A program made the translations under genes and the position numbers. 30,706 nucleotides of DNA, from the NCBI GenBank assembly GCA_045542075.1, contig JAZQKI010000011.1, positions 1 through 30,706 on the forward strand, in the 5' to 3' direction. Numbering within the stretch: the stretch's first letter is position 1; every line of letters begins with the position of its first letter. Of this stretch, positions 15,741 through 24,232 are shown piece by piece. This stretch comes from SVTX01 sp045542075 (GTDB taxonomy: Bacteria; Bacillota; Clostridia; Oscillospirales; CAG-272). Below the pieces are notes generated by a model, which was given only the letters and a program-made list of their open reading frames with translations, searched no databases and was not told where the DNA came from.

Positions 15741-17033
15741 ATGAAGATATACAGAACAGACAAGGGAGAGGACGTAACCCTCTATTCCCTGCTTGAAAAG
15801 CGTGCGGAAAGCTCGTCTGCTGATATAACCGAGAAGGTACGCGACGTTATTACCAACGTAAAGACACGCGGTGATGAGGCACTTTTTGACTATTGCGAAA
15901 TGTTCGACAGATGCAGACCGCACTCGCTTGTTATCTCGGACGAGGAATTAGACCGCGCAGCGGCCAATGCCCCAGCGGAGCTTTGGGAGATAATGCGCGA
16001 GGCGGCAGATAATATAAGAATTTACCACGAAAAGCAGCTTTCCTGTGGCTATGATTTTGAGTCCAAGGGCAAAAAGCTGGGTCGTATTGTAAGACCTCTC
16101 AAAAGAGTCGGTGTTTACGTTCCCGGCGGCACGGCGGCTTATCCGTCGACCGTGCTTATGAACTGTATCCCCGCGCGAGTGGCGGGAGTCGAGGAGATAA
16201 TACTTGTAACGCCTCCAAAGGCAGACGGACTCAATCCTATAATTGCTGCAGCTGCTAAAATCGCTGGCGTTGACAAGGTAATATCTGTCGGCGGCGCGCA
16301 AGCCGTAGCGGCTTTGGCTTACGGCACTGAATCCGTACCCAAGGTAGACAAAATCGTGGGCCCGGGCAATATGTTTGTTGCTGAGGCAAAGAGACAGGTG
16401 TACGGAATTGTGAATATCGATATGATAGCAGGTCCGTCCGAGGTGTGCGTGATTGCTGACAGTACCGCGGATCCCGAGTATATAGCGGCAGATCTTCTCT
16501 CACAGCTTGAGCATGACAGGGCGGCAAGCGCGGTACTGATAACAACTGATGAGTCTGTTGCGAAAAAGGTCGACAAGGCAATATACAAGCAGCTTGCAGC
16601 CCTTAACCGCTCCGAGATAGCGTCGGTATCCTTGGAAAATTGGTCGGCTTGTGTTATCGCTACCGATATTGAAGACGCTTTCCGCGTTGCCAATATTATC
16701 GCCCCCGAGCATCTTGAGATAGTGACCGAAACCCCCGAGGAAAATCTATCACTTGTTGAGAACGCGGGTAGCATTTTCATCGGAGAGCTTTCTCCCGAGC
16801 CTATGGGCGATTACTACGCCGGAACGAACCACGTTCTTCCCACGTCGAGTACGGCGAGATTTTCCTCTCCCCTCTCGGTTGACGATTTTGTTAAAAAAAT
16901 GAGCTATCTCTCATATTCCGAGGAGGCGTTTTTGCGTGACGCGGAGTCGGTAATTAAGTTTGCGGAGGTCGAGGGACTCGACGCTCACGCAAATTCCGTA
17001 AAGATCAGACTTGAAAAAAAGGTAAAAAAATGA
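15741..17033 (+). CDS. hisD: Histidinol dehydrogenase HisD
   Basis: HisD performs the last two steps, oxidising histidinol to histidine with two NAD+ and one zinc. The start is the ATG at 15741, eight bases after GAGG; the ATG at 15735 is too close to that site. The protein has 430 residues. The zinc ligands are visible in LSQLEHD, in the aspartate of EPMGDYYAGTNHVLPT, and in the histidine of GLDAHANSV near the C-terminus. The catalytic Glu-His pair is in IAPEHLEI. The NAD-site strand VYVPGGTAAYPSTVLM and AGPSEVCVIAD are intact. Its stop overlaps the hisC start in ATGA. Confidence 0.97.
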   Translation: MKIYRTDKGEDVTLYSLLEKRAESSSADITEKVRDVITNVKTRGDEALFDYCEMFDRCRPHSLVISDEELDRAAANAPAELWEIMREAADNIRIYHEKQLSCGYDFESKGKKLGRIVRPLKRVGVYVPGGTAAYPSTVLMNCIPARVAGVEEIILVTPPKADGLNPIIAAAAKIAGVDKVISVGGAQAVAALAYGTESVPKVDKIVGPGNMFVAEAKRQVYGIVNIDMIAGPSEVCVIADSTADPEYIAADLLSQLEHDRAASAVLITTDESVAKKVDKAIYKQLAALNRSEIASVSLENWSACVIATDIEDAFRVANIIAPEHLEIVTETPEENLSLVENAGSIFIGELSPEPMGDYYAGTNHVLPTSSTARFSSPLSVDDFVKKMSYLSYSEEAFLRDAESVIKFAEVEGLDAHANSVKIRLEKKVKK

Positions 17034-18064
17034 ATTACGTTTCTAAAAAAATGATGGGCAAGGTTCCGTACGAGCCGATACAGGGATCGTATAAGGTGCG
17101 TCTTGACGCAAATGAATCCCCTTTCCCCATTTCTGAAAATATAATTGAACAGTTTACATCCTGGCTTTCAGACAATACGCTTGACCGCTATCCCGATCCA
17201 TTTTGCGTAGAGCTTCGGGCGGCGTTTGCAAAAAGATACGGTGTCGATATGTCAAACGTGGTTGCGGGTAACGGCTCTGACGAGCTTATAAGCGTTATTA
17301 TGACCTCCCTTTTTGACGGAGGAGATTCGCTTGTTGTAGCGACTCCCGAGTTTTCCATGTACGCTTTTTATGCGGGACTTTCCGAAAACACTGTATATTT
17401 TACTCAAAAGGATGAAAGCTACAATCTCGATTCCCTTCTCGCCTTCGTAAAGGAAAAGGGCGCGAGAGCGGTCGTGTTCTCAAACCCATGCAATCCTACG
17501 GGACAGGGCTTTGACAGGGCGGCTGTATTGGATTTTGTGAAGAATTGCCCCGCGCTTTGTGTAGTTGATGAGGCATATATGGACTTTTGGGATCAGTCTA
17601 TTCTTGATGTGTGTGACAAATATGAAAATCTTATTGTGCTTCGCACACTCTCAAAGGCTTTTGGCGCGGCGGGACTCCGTCTCGGCTTTGCAGTCGGACA
17701 CAAGAGCCTTATTGATGCGATAAACGTCGCCCGTTCTCCATATAACGTGAATACTTTATCGCAAAAGCTCGGAACACTTGTGCTTGAAAGCGACATAGAC
17801 AACGGAAGGCTTCTTGCGTTGCAGGCTCAAAAGCTCGCCGAAAGACTTGGTGAGCTTTTGCCCGGGTCAAAGATCTACCCCACGCGCGCTAATTTCGTTT
17901 ATCTTGAGCATAAGGAATCACAAAAAATATACAAGGGCTTACTTGAGCGCGGCGTAGCGGTGAGATACTTCTCCCCTGACAGACTTCGAATCACCGCATC
18001 AACAGACGAGGAGCTTGAGATCCTCTATTCATCAATTTCTGATATTACGAAAGGCTTGGATTGA
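17030..18064 (+). CDS. hisC: Histidinol-phosphate aminotransferase HisC
   Basis: HisC is a PLP-dependent fold-type I aminotransferase that converts imidazole acetol phosphate and glutamate to histidinol phosphate. It has 344 residues. The PLP lysine lies in RTLSKAFGAAGLRLGF. Other family motifs are RLDANESPFP near the N-terminus, GNGSDELI, SNPCNPTG and the cofactor aspartate in VVDEAYMDF. A related aromatic aminotransferase is possible on sequence alone, but the position between hisD and hisB settles the call. The start overlaps the hisD stop by four bases. Confidence 0.96.
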   Translation: MNYVSKKMMGKVPYEPIQGSYKVRLDANESPFPISENIIEQFTSWLSDNTLDRYPDPFCVELRAAFAKRYGVDMSNVVAGNGSDELISVIMTSLFDGGDSLVVATPEFSMYAFYAGLSENTVYFTQKDESYNLDSLLAFVKEKGARAVVFSNPCNPTGQGFDRAAVLDFVKNCPALCVVDEAYMDFWDQSILDVCDKYENLIVLRTLSKAFGAAGLRLGFAVGHKSLIDAINVARSPYNVNTLSQKLGTLVLESDIDNGRLLALQAQKLAERLGELLPGSKIYPTRANFVYLEHKESQKIYKGLLERGVAVRYFSPDRLRITASTDEELEILYSSISDITKGLD

Positions 18065-18067
18065 ATT

Positions 18068-18658
18068 ATGAGAAAAGCAAATATAGTACGAAACACCAAG
18101 GAGACACAAATTGATCTCACGCTTGATATCCTCTCACAGAGCGAGGCAGGCAGCTTCAACGGTACCACCAATATAGGATTTATGGACCACATGATGAATG
18201 CTCTCTGCGTACACGGTCACCTCAAAATTGATCTCAAAATGTCAGGGGACCTTGAGGTTGACGACCATCATTCTATAGAGGACCTGGGTATTGTTCTCGG
18301 GCAGGCGTTTTCCAAAGCCGTTGGGGCAAAATCAGGTATAAATCGCTTTGGTTGCTCGTACGTTCCCATGGACGACTCCCTATCCCGTTGTGTAATTGAT
18401 ATTTCTGGACGCCCGTATCTTGTATATCGCGCGCTTTACGATTATCAGAAAATAGGAGAGCTTGAGTCTGCTATCATACGTGAGTTTTTCTATGCATTTG
18501 CTATGAACGCGGGGGTAACTCTCCACGTTGAAAACCTTTACGGCGAGAACGATCACCATAAGGCGGAATCAATATTCAAGGCGTTTGCGAGAGCTCTGTG
18601 TGATGCCTCTGCCCTCCGAGAAGGAGATATTCTTTCAACAAAAGGAATGCTTAGCTGA
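18068..18658 (+). CDS. hisB: Imidazoleglycerol-phosphate dehydratase HisB
   Basis: HisB removes water from imidazole glycerol phosphate to give imidazole acetol phosphate, using two manganese ions per site. This is the single-domain form of 196 residues, without the phosphatase domain of the enterobacterial fusion. The metal-binding histidine clusters are intact: FMDHMMNALCVHG, DDHHSIEDLGI, and the C-terminal ENLYGENDHHKAESIFKA repeat of the same pattern. Since no phosphatase domain is fused, histidinol phosphatase must be encoded elsewhere. The stop shares one base with hisH (TGATG). Confidence 0.97.
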   Translation: MRKANIVRNTKETQIDLTLDILSQSEAGSFNGTTNIGFMDHMMNALCVHGHLKIDLKMSGDLEVDDHHSIEDLGIVLGQAFSKAVGAKSGINRFGCSYVPMDDSLSRCVIDISGRPYLVYRALYDYQKIGELESAIIREFFYAFAMNAGVTLHVENLYGENDHHKAESIFKAFARALCDASALREGDILSTKGMLS

Positions 18659-19266
18659 TGATTACGGTAATTGATTATAAGGTTGGCAACCTGCATTCGG
18701 TAATGAATGCGCTGAGATTTATTGGTGCTGATGTGACGGTATCCTCGGATATAGCTGATATCCGCCGCGCGGATAAGCTTATTCTTCCTGGAGTCGGAGC
18801 ATTTCCGAAATCCGCGGCTGCGCTCAGGGCATCGGGACTTTTTGAGGAAATAATAGACGAGTGTCATGACGGCAAGCCCCTTTTGGGAATATGCCTCGGT
18901 ATGCAGCTTTTGTTTGAGGAAAGTCTTGAATTCGGTACGACCAAGGGACTTGGACTTATACCCGGACGTGTGGTTCCAATTGACGCAAATGGGCTCAAAA
19001 TTCCCCATATGGGTTGGAACAGTATCACAAATCATTATGCTGATAAGCTTATTGGAGGAGTAAACGACGGCGATTACGTCTATTTCGTTCACTCATTCCG
19101 CGCAGATACCAATGAAGAAAATATTATTTCGTCAACCTATTACGGAGAAAGTATCCCCGCATTGGTCAGGTCGACCGAGCTGAACGTATGGGGGGCGCAG
19201 TTCCATCCCGAAAAAAGTCAGAATGCGGGACTTAAAATATTCAAAAATTTTGCAGAAATAGAGTAA
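18658..19266 (+). CDS. hisH: Imidazole glycerol phosphate synthase glutaminase subunit HisH
   Basis: HisH hydrolyses glutamine and channels ammonia to HisF. It has 202 residues of the class I glutamine amidotransferase type. The nucleophile cysteine is in LLGICLGMQLLFEES and the His-Glu pair is in WGAQFHPEKSQ near the C-terminus. The N-terminal VIDYKVGNLHSVMNAL and ILPGVGAF (oxyanion side) are typical. It is translationally coupled to hisB by a one-base overlap. hisA lies between hisH and hisF, as in many bacteria. Confidence 0.97.
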   Translation: MITVIDYKVGNLHSVMNALRFIGADVTVSSDIADIRRADKLILPGVGAFPKSAAALRASGLFEEIIDECHDGKPLLGICLGMQLLFEESLEFGTTKGLGLIPGRVVPIDANGLKIPHMGWNSITNHYADKLIGGVNDGDYVYFVHSFRADTNEENIISSTYYGESIPALVRSTELNVWGAQFHPEKSQNAGLKIFKNFAEIE

Positions 19267-19281
19267 ATTCGGAGTTATAAA

Positions 19282-20004
19282 ATGATTATTTTCCCTGCTA
19301 TAGACATGCTCGACGGAAGCTGTGTCCGTCTTTACAAAGGTGAATATTCAAGCGCGGGAAAGGTTGCTGAGGATCCGATCCTCACCGCTCAAAGATTTTG
19401 TGATGCGGGTGCGGAGTATATACACATGGTGGATCTCGACGGTGCAAAAAACGGCGCGGGCGCGATGAAAAATCGCCGCGCGGTCTACGAGATAACCGAA
19501 AAATTCGGTGTTCCCGTTGAGCTTGGCGGCGGTATCCGAACAATGAAGGATATTGATGAGGCAAATGCGTGCGGAGTTGCGAGAATGATACTCGGAAGCG
19601 CTGCGACGGATCTCTCGTTTCTTTCCAAAGCGGTGGATAAATACGGTGACAGAATTGCTGTTGGAATTGACGCAAAATCAGGCTACGTTGCGACGGCGGG
19701 ATGGATAGAGGCAACTGACCTCTATTATATTGATTTCGCCAAGGAAGTAGAAAAAATCGGTGTCAAGACCATAATATTTACGGATATTGGGCGCGACGGC
19801 ACGCTTGAGGGTCCCAATCTTGATATGCTCAAGGCGTTGTCGGAGTCCGTCTCCTGTGATATCACCGCATCGGGCGGAATAAAGGATATCAGCGATATAA
19901 AAGCCATAAAATCAATGGGACTTTACGGTGCTATATGCGGCAAGTCAATTTATGCGGGAACGCTTGACCTGTCCGAGGCTATAAAAATTTCTAAAGAGGA
20001 CTGA
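19282..20004 (+). CDS. hisA: ProFAR isomerase HisA
   Basis: HisA isomerises ProFAR to PRFAR in a (beta-alpha)8 barrel. It has 240 residues. The catalytic base aspartate is in FPAIDMLDGSCVRL, and the second aspartate is in IFTDIGRDGTLEGPN. The phosphate-binding loops are ELGGGIR and ASGGIKDI. GGAG precedes the ATG by about seven bases. It resembles HisF, but its opening motif and the GRDGT acid motif separate the two. Confidence 0.97.
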   Translation: MIIFPAIDMLDGSCVRLYKGEYSSAGKVAEDPILTAQRFCDAGAEYIHMVDLDGAKNGAGAMKNRRAVYEITEKFGVPVELGGGIRTMKDIDEANACGVARMILGSAATDLSFLSKAVDKYGDRIAVGIDAKSGYVATAGWIEATDLYYIDFAKEVEKIGVKTIIFTDIGRDGTLEGPNLDMLKALSESVSCDITASGGIKDISDIKAIKSMGLYGAICGKSIYAGTLDLSEAIKISKED

Positions 20005-20007
20005 AAA

Positions 20008-20778
20008 ATGCTTGCAAAAAGAATAATTCCCTGCCTTGACGTCAAGGACGGACGTGTGGTCAAGGGTGTTAATTTTCTTGGTCTGCGTGATGCGGGCGAT
20101 ATTGTGGATAACGTAAAATATTACAATTCCTGCGGTGCGGACGAGGTATGCTTTCTTGATATTACCGCAACGCACGAGGGACGAAAGACCTTTGCGCTCC
20201 AGGTAGAAAGGGCGGCAAAGGAGCTTTTTGTTCCTCTCACCGTAGGCGGAGGAATATCAACGGTAGATGATTTCCGCACGATGCTGCTTGCCGGAGCTGA
20301 TAAAGTCTCCGTGAATTCTGCGGCTGTAAAAGAGCCCAAGCTCATATCCGATGCGGCTGAAAAATTCGGATCGCAGTGTGTTGTGGTCGCTATCGATGCA
20401 AAGCGTGTCGGCATGGATGAAAATGGAAATATAGTCTACCACGTGTTTACACACGGAGGACGTATAGATACAGGTATTGACGTGTTTGATTGGGCGCGCG
20501 AGGTGACCAAAAGAGGCGCGGGCGAGATACTGCTCACTTCAATGGATACGGACGGAACCAAGAACGGATTTGATAATCAGCTTACGGGCAAGGTGTCGCG
20601 AATGCTGAATATACCCGTTATCGCATCGGGAGGCGCGGGAGCTCCCTCTCATTTTCTTGATACCTTCAATGCAGGCGCCGATGCGGCTCTTGCGGCAACG
20701 CTTTTTCATTTCAGAGAGATCGAGATAAAGGAATTGAAAGAATATCTGAAAAATAACGGAGTGGAGGTAAGACTTTAA
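20008..20778 (+). CDS. hisF: Imidazole glycerol phosphate synthase cyclase subunit HisF
   Basis: HisF uses ammonia from HisH to convert PRFAR to imidazole glycerol phosphate and AICAR, the latter returning to purine synthesis. It has 256 residues in a (beta-alpha)8 barrel. Catalytic aspartates are in IPCLDVKDGRVVKGVNF and LLTSMDTDGTKNG. Phosphate-binding loops are VGGGIST and ASGGAGAP. It begins three bases after hisA, and its stop shares one base with hisI (TAATG). Confidence 0.97.
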   Translation: MLAKRIIPCLDVKDGRVVKGVNFLGLRDAGDIVDNVKYYNSCGADEVCFLDITATHEGRKTFALQVERAAKELFVPLTVGGGISTVDDFRTMLLAGADKVSVNSAAVKEPKLISDAAEKFGSQCVVVAIDAKRVGMDENGNIVYHVFTHGGRIDTGIDVFDWAREVTKRGAGEILLTSMDTDGTKNGFDNQLTGKVSRMLNIPVIASGGAGAPSHFLDTFNAGADAALAATLFHFREIEIKELKEYLKNNGVEVRL

Positions 20779-21116
20779 TGGACGTGAAATTTTTGTTTGA
20801 AAAGAGCGAGCTTCTCCCCGCCATAGTTCAGGAAAAGGACAGTGGCGAGGTACTGATGCTTGCCTATATGAACGAGGAGGCGCTTTTGAGAACTCTTGAG
20901 AGTGGCAAAGCGACATTCTGGAGCCGCTCCCGAAATAAGCTTTGGTGCAAGGGAGAAACTTCGGGAAATTTTATGCTTGTCCGGAGCATAAAATTTGACT
21001 GTGATTGCGATACACTGCTTGTTTTAGTTACCCCCTGCGGTCCTGCGTGTCACACCGGGCATAAAAGCTGCTTTTTCAGAGAGCTTGACGAAAATTCCGA
21101 CAAAACAGTTATGTAA
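20778..21116 (+). CDS. hisI: Phosphoribosyl-AMP cyclohydrolase HisI
   Basis: HisI opens the purine ring of phosphoribosyl-AMP, using zinc and magnesium. It has 112 residues and is a single-domain form, not fused to HisE as in many bacteria. The family motifs are WSRSRNKLWCKGETSGN, the acidic metal site FDCDCDTLLVLV, and the zinc cysteines in CGPACHTGHKSCFF. It is coupled to hisF by a one-base overlap. Confidence 0.97.
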   Translation: MDVKFLFEKSELLPAIVQEKDSGEVLMLAYMNEEALLRTLESGKATFWSRSRNKLWCKGETSGNFMLVRSIKFDCDCDTLLVLVTPCGPACHTGHKSCFFRELDENSDKTVM

Positions 21117-21130
21117 TAAGGAGAAATACA

Positions 21131-21457
21131 ATGAACAATACACTTGAAAGCCTCTATTCGGTGGTAATGGACAGAAAGACAAATCCTCAGGAAGGCTCTT
21201 ATACCTGTTATCTTTTTGATAAGGGTCTTGACAAAATTCTCAAAAAGGTCGGCGAGGAGTCTGCCGAGACGATAATTGCCGCAAAAAACGGCAATAAGAA
21301 CGAGCTTTGCGGAGAAGTCTGCGATCTTATCTATCATATTACGGTGATGTGCGCCGAGTGTGGACTGGATATAAAGGACGTCCTTTGTGAGCTTGACCTC
21401 AGAGCTGAAAAAATAGGCAATCTGAAGGTAATGAAAAACGTGGACAGAAATACGTAA
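21131..21457 (+). CDS. hisE: Phosphoribosyl-ATP pyrophosphatase HisE
   Basis: HisE hydrolyses phosphoribosyl-ATP to phosphoribosyl-AMP and pyrophosphate, the second step of the pathway. It has 108 residues and the all-alpha MazG-like fold. The metal-binding glutamates and aspartate are in KKVGEESAETIIAAKN and GEVCDLIYHITVM. AAGGAGA lies before the ATG. It is a separate polypeptide from HisI and is the last histidine gene of the operon. Confidence 0.96.
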   Translation: MNNTLESLYSVVMDRKTNPQEGSYTCYLFDKGLDKILKKVGEESAETIIAAKNGNKNELCGEVCDLIYHITVMCAECGLDIKDVLCELDLRAEKIGNLKVMKNVDRNT

Positions 21458-21472
21458 GAGGAACTGCATAAT

Positions 21473-21856
21473 ATGAAAAAGAAAAGAATTGTATCAACCG
21501 TCATTCTGAGTGTAATTCTCACCATTCTTCTGATATTCGTGATACCTAATCTTACATTGAATCTTCACGAGTCCTTTGAAAACATAAAGTCCGACGCGTC
21601 ATTGGGAGAGTATGGACCTATGGCTATACTTGTGGTGGCTGTCGGGGCGATAGGAATGATTTTTGCCATCGCGATATTTTGCATACTTTTTGCCGCGGCT
21701 GCGATAACATCGGGAGTATGCCTTATCTTTACTGTAAGAAACCGCAAGTCTTGCTTAAAGCCCATAAGAATAATAAACTACGTGCTTGACGGCGGATTTG
21801 CCTTCGTTATAATTGCTTCGGTCACAAAAATAATACTTTTTCTTTGTGGATATTAA
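21473..21856 (+). CDS. Small membrane protein appended to the histidine operon
   Basis: I do not recognise this family. The protein has 127 residues with about four hydrophobic segments (roughly 7-27, 47-66, 68-88 and 104-124) and a lysine/arginine-rich N-terminus. The loop between the first two segments is short and acidic, and there is a basic loop (RNRKSCLKPIR) before the last helix. It begins 15 bases after hisE, has AGAGGA before its ATG, and its stop lies inside the operon terminator, so it is co-transcribed with the histidine genes. No transporter signature is visible. A role in histidine uptake or sensing would be guesswork from position. Confidence 0.75.
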   Translation: MKKKRIVSTVILSVILTILLIFVIPNLTLNLHESFENIKSDASLGEYGPMAILVVAVGAIGMIFAIAIFCILFAAAAITSGVCLIFTVRNRKSCLKPIRIINYVLDGGFAFVIIASVTKIILFLCGY

Positions 21857-21883
21857 AAAAAGCAGGCTATGCCTGCTTTTTTT
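21855..21883. terminator. Bidirectional terminator between the histidine operon and the DUF218 genes
   Basis: AGCAGGC (21861-21867) pairs with GCCTGCT (21871-21877) around TAT. Seven A upstream and seven T downstream extend the stem and give a U tract both ways. The last histidine-operon gene stops inside it from one side, and the SanA/YdcF-like gene stops at its other edge. Confidence 0.93.
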
Positions 21884-22499
21884 AGTTCAAAAATATAAAA
21901 TCCTTAAATCTCGCAAGTATCTCGCGGAATTCTCTCCAGACGTGTTGGGGATATTTTCCAAGCGTTGCGGATATTCCGATGGCGTTATCAATTCCCTGTT
22001 CCTTGCAGAGATAAAGCGAGCGGTACAGATGATATTCCTGTGTCACCACTATTGCGGACGCCTCGGGATATGTGGTCTTAAAGTTATACATGCTTTCGTG
22101 TGTTGAATAGCCGATAAAATCACATATTATATCTTGTTCGGGTACGCCAAGCTCTATGGCGTAATTTTTCATGGCGGTCGGCTCGTCGTAATTTTCACCC
22201 GAGCGGTCGCCCGACATGATTATCTTGTCGGCAAGCCCTGCCTTATATGCTTCTACACCGACCTCTACTCTGTCTGCGAGTCGGTCTATGGGAGTTCCGT
22301 CCTCATTAAGCCCCGTGCCGAGCACGATAATATAGTCGTGTTTTTGAGTTATTCTGTCTATATTCTCAAGCTCGTATATATTGCCCTTGGTATTGCTTAT
22401 CATAGCGATATTGACTATTGCCACGGTCAGCAGAGATAAGATGATAGCTGCGCATAAAACGGCGCATATCTGTAATATGATTTTTTTCTTTGCAGTCAT
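21882..22499 (-). CDS. SanA/YdcF-like (DUF218) membrane-anchored protein, copy 2
   Basis: The start is the ATG at 22499, preceded by GAGGAG; the in-frame TTG at 22511 overlaps that site. The protein has 205 residues. One N-terminal membrane helix (about 8-30) is followed by a DUF218 Rossmann-like domain. The family landmarks are YIIVLGTGLNEDGTP, DKIIMSGDRSGENYDEPTAM, the acidic/His pair region in DFIGYSTHESM, and IVVTQEYHLYRSLYLC. Such proteins (SanA, ElyC, YdcF) are tied to cell-envelope integrity, but their biochemical activity is not settled. It follows its close paralogue by eight bases, so the pair arose by tandem duplication. Confidence 0.85.
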   Translation of the reverse strand: MTAKKKIILQICAVLCAAIILSLLTVAIVNIAMISNTKGNIYELENIDRITQKHDYIIVLGTGLNEDGTPIDRLADRVEVGVEAYKAGLADKIIMSGDRSGENYDEPTAMKNYAIELGVPEQDIICDFIGYSTHESMYNFKTTYPEASAIVVTQEYHLYRSLYLCKEQGIDNAIGISATLGKYPQHVWREFREILARFKDFIFLN

Positions 22500-22507
22500 T
22501 TTACTCC

Positions 22508-23140
22508 TCAATCAAGAAACATAAAGTCCTTAACCCGCGCGAAAATTTCACGGAAGCTGTATATTGGCTGCTTTCCGTATCTTTCGAGGTCTGCTTCAAC
22601 TCCGCAATATTCCGTAATTCCCTGCTCCTTACAAAGATACATAGCGCGGTGCAGGTGATATTCCTGTGAGACGACTATAACGCTCGAGTCACCGTAATCT
22701 CTCTCAAAGTTATCTATTGAGTCGTGTGTTGAATAGCCTTCAAAATCGCAGATTATAGCGTCCTCGGGTACGCCAAGCTCTATGGCATATTTTTTCATAG
22801 TACTCGGTTCGTCGTAATTTTCCCCCGATCTGTCGCCGGACATAATTATTTTGTCAGCGGCACCCGCAAGATACAGCTCCGCTCCCACGATAATTCTGTC
22901 GCGGAGCATGGCGGTGGGCTCGCCGTTGCTCTTTACTCCCGCGCCAAGCACGAGAATATAGTCGTAGCCATCGTTTGTTGTCGGAAATGATTCAATATCC
23001 TCGTGAGAGGAGATCTTATCCTTTGTCGCGCCTACCATTCCTGCGCTGATGATTATGACAGTAAGACTCAGCAGCACTATTGCTGTAAGCAGTACAGCGC
23101 CTATTTTGAGTAAAATTTTTATTTTATTATTTATCTTCAT
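22508..23140 (-). CDS. SanA/YdcF-like (DUF218) membrane-anchored protein, copy 1
   Basis: This 210-residue protein has one N-terminal membrane helix (about 13-35) and a DUF218 domain with YILVLGAGVKSNGEP, DKIIMSGDRSGENYDEPSTM, DFEGYSTHDSI and IVVSQEYHLHRAMYLC. The central 60 residues are nearly identical to those of the next gene, while the ends differ. GAGG lies only two bases before the ATG, a tight spacing, but no better start exists in frame. It follows mrp with a hairpin between them (23157-23193), so expression may be lower than that of mrp. The SanA-type role in the envelope is family knowledge. Confidence 0.85.
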   Translation of the reverse strand: MKINNKIKILLKIGAVLLTAIVLLSLTVIIISAGMVGATKDKISSHEDIESFPTTNDGYDYILVLGAGVKSNGEPTAMLRDRIIVGAELYLAGAADKIIMSGDRSGENYDEPSTMKKYAIELGVPEDAIICDFEGYSTHDSIDNFERDYGDSSVIVVSQEYHLHRAMYLCKEQGITEYCGVEADLERYGKQPIYSFREIFARVKDFMFLD

Positions 23141-23156
23141 ATCCTCTTGGGGGTAA

Positions 23157-23193
23157 GCAAAACACCGAGCGATAAATCGTACGGTGCTTTTGC
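23157..23193 (-). terminator. Probable terminator after mrp (attenuating)
   Basis: On the minus strand CACCG (23186-23182) pairs with CGGTG (23167-23163), and the stem can be extended by GCAAAA/TTTTGC with one bulge. TTTTGCTTAC follows, a modest U tract. It stands 14-50 bases before the first SanA/YdcF-like start codon, so either it leaks or those genes have a promoter overlapping it (TTAACA-17-TACGAT is a weak candidate). Confidence 0.5.
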
Positions 23194-23200
23194 CTTGATG

Positions 23201-24037
23201 TTAATTATTTTTATTACACTTTTTTGCGAGTTTCTTTGCCGCTCCCTCAAGATAGTCCGCCTTTGTAAGCTCTATCCATCCCTTGTCAACGTAGGAAGCT
23301 ACCTCGGTGTCGATAGGCATTTTTGCAAGCAGGTCGTATCCGAACTCCTCCGCGATCTGCTCAATATGAGAATCTCCGAATATATGAAGCTCCTTGCCGC
23401 AGTCGGGACATTTTACATAGCTCATATTTTCGATAAGACCAAGCACGGGAACCTTCATCATGTCAGCCATATTAGCCGCCTTCTTCACTATCATGGAAAC
23501 AAGCTCCTGAGGCGAGGACACAATAACTATACCGTCTATCGGAATATACTGGAATACCGTGAGCGGAACGTCGCCCGTGCCGGGGGGACAGTCGATAAAG
23601 AGGTAGTCTATTCCCTCCCAGATAGTGTCCTTCCAGAACTGGCGGACTGTTGTGGATATAAGAGAGCCGCGCCAGACGACAGGTGTTGATTCGTCGTCAA
23701 GCATAAGGTTTACGGACATCATCTGAATACCGGTTGATGTCTGCGGGGGGATCATTGAGCCCTCTCCGTCTCCCTCGACTGCGTCGTGAAGTCCAAACGC
23801 CTTGGGGATTGACGGACCTGTGATATCCGCGTCAAGAATACCTACGCGGTATCCGAGACGGCTCATATGAACAGCGAGCATTGACGTGACGAGGGATTTT
23901 CCTACACCGCCCTTGCCGCTTACAACTGCTATAATATGTCCTACTGAGCTCTTGGGATTGGGCGCGTCCTTTTTTATCTGTGACGAGCAATTACCCGCAT
24001 GAGCGCAAGTGGAACAGTCATGTGTACATTCTGACAT
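23201..24037 (-). CDS. mrp: Mrp/Nbp35 family P-loop ATPase (iron-sulfur carrier)
   Basis: Mrp/ApbC proteins bind and transfer [4Fe-4S] clusters using ATP. This one has 278 residues. The deviant Walker A is SGKGGVGKS at about 40-48, and the switch region GILDADITGPSIPKAFG follows. Near the C-terminus, VKCPDCGKELHIFG carries the CxxC that holds the bridging cluster in the dimer. The N-terminus has cysteines at 4, 8, 11 and 17; the Cx2Cx5C part resembles the N-terminal cluster site of Nbp35. AAGGAG precedes the ATG. It is first in its transcription unit and no iron-sulfur target gene is nearby. Confidence 0.93.
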   Translation of the reverse strand: MSECTHDCSTCAHAGNCSSQIKKDAPNPKSSVGHIIAVVSGKGGVGKSLVTSMLAVHMSRLGYRVGILDADITGPSIPKAFGLHDAVEGDGEGSMIPPQTSTGIQMMSVNLMLDDESTPVVWRGSLISTTVRQFWKDTIWEGIDYLFIDCPPGTGDVPLTVFQYIPIDGIVIVSSPQELVSMIVKKAANMADMMKVPVLGLIENMSYVKCPDCGKELHIFGDSHIEQIAEEFGYDLLAKMPIDTEVASYVDKGWIELTKADYLEGAAKKLAKKCNKNN

Positions 24038-24078
24038 TTTTTATCTCCTTGAAATTACATATAAAAATCAACACAAAT

Positions 24079-24107
24079 ATTATACACCATAAAAAGCCAA
24101 AAAGCAA
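24079..24107 (-). promoter_or_regulatory. Promoter of mrp
   Basis: On the minus strand a perfect TATAAT (24084-24079) lies 17 bases after a partial -35 box TTGCTT (24107-24102), about 40 bases before the mrp start codon. It diverges from the gpmI promoter, leaving about 60 bases between them. Confidence 0.65.
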
Positions 24108-24164
24108 TAGAAAATAAAATTTTACATAAAAGCCATAATATTTGTAAATTTTTTCTTTTAGGTC

Positions 24165-24193
24165 TTGAAAAATATATAATTTAGGGTTATACT
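24165..24193 (+). promoter_or_regulatory. Promoter of gpmI
   Basis: TTGAAA (24165-24170) and TATACT (24188-24193) are spaced by 17 bases, 40 bases before the gpmI start codon. Confidence 0.75.
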
Positions 24194-24232
24194 TTTAGGG
24201 ATAGTATTTATATTACCGAAAGGACTAAAATT

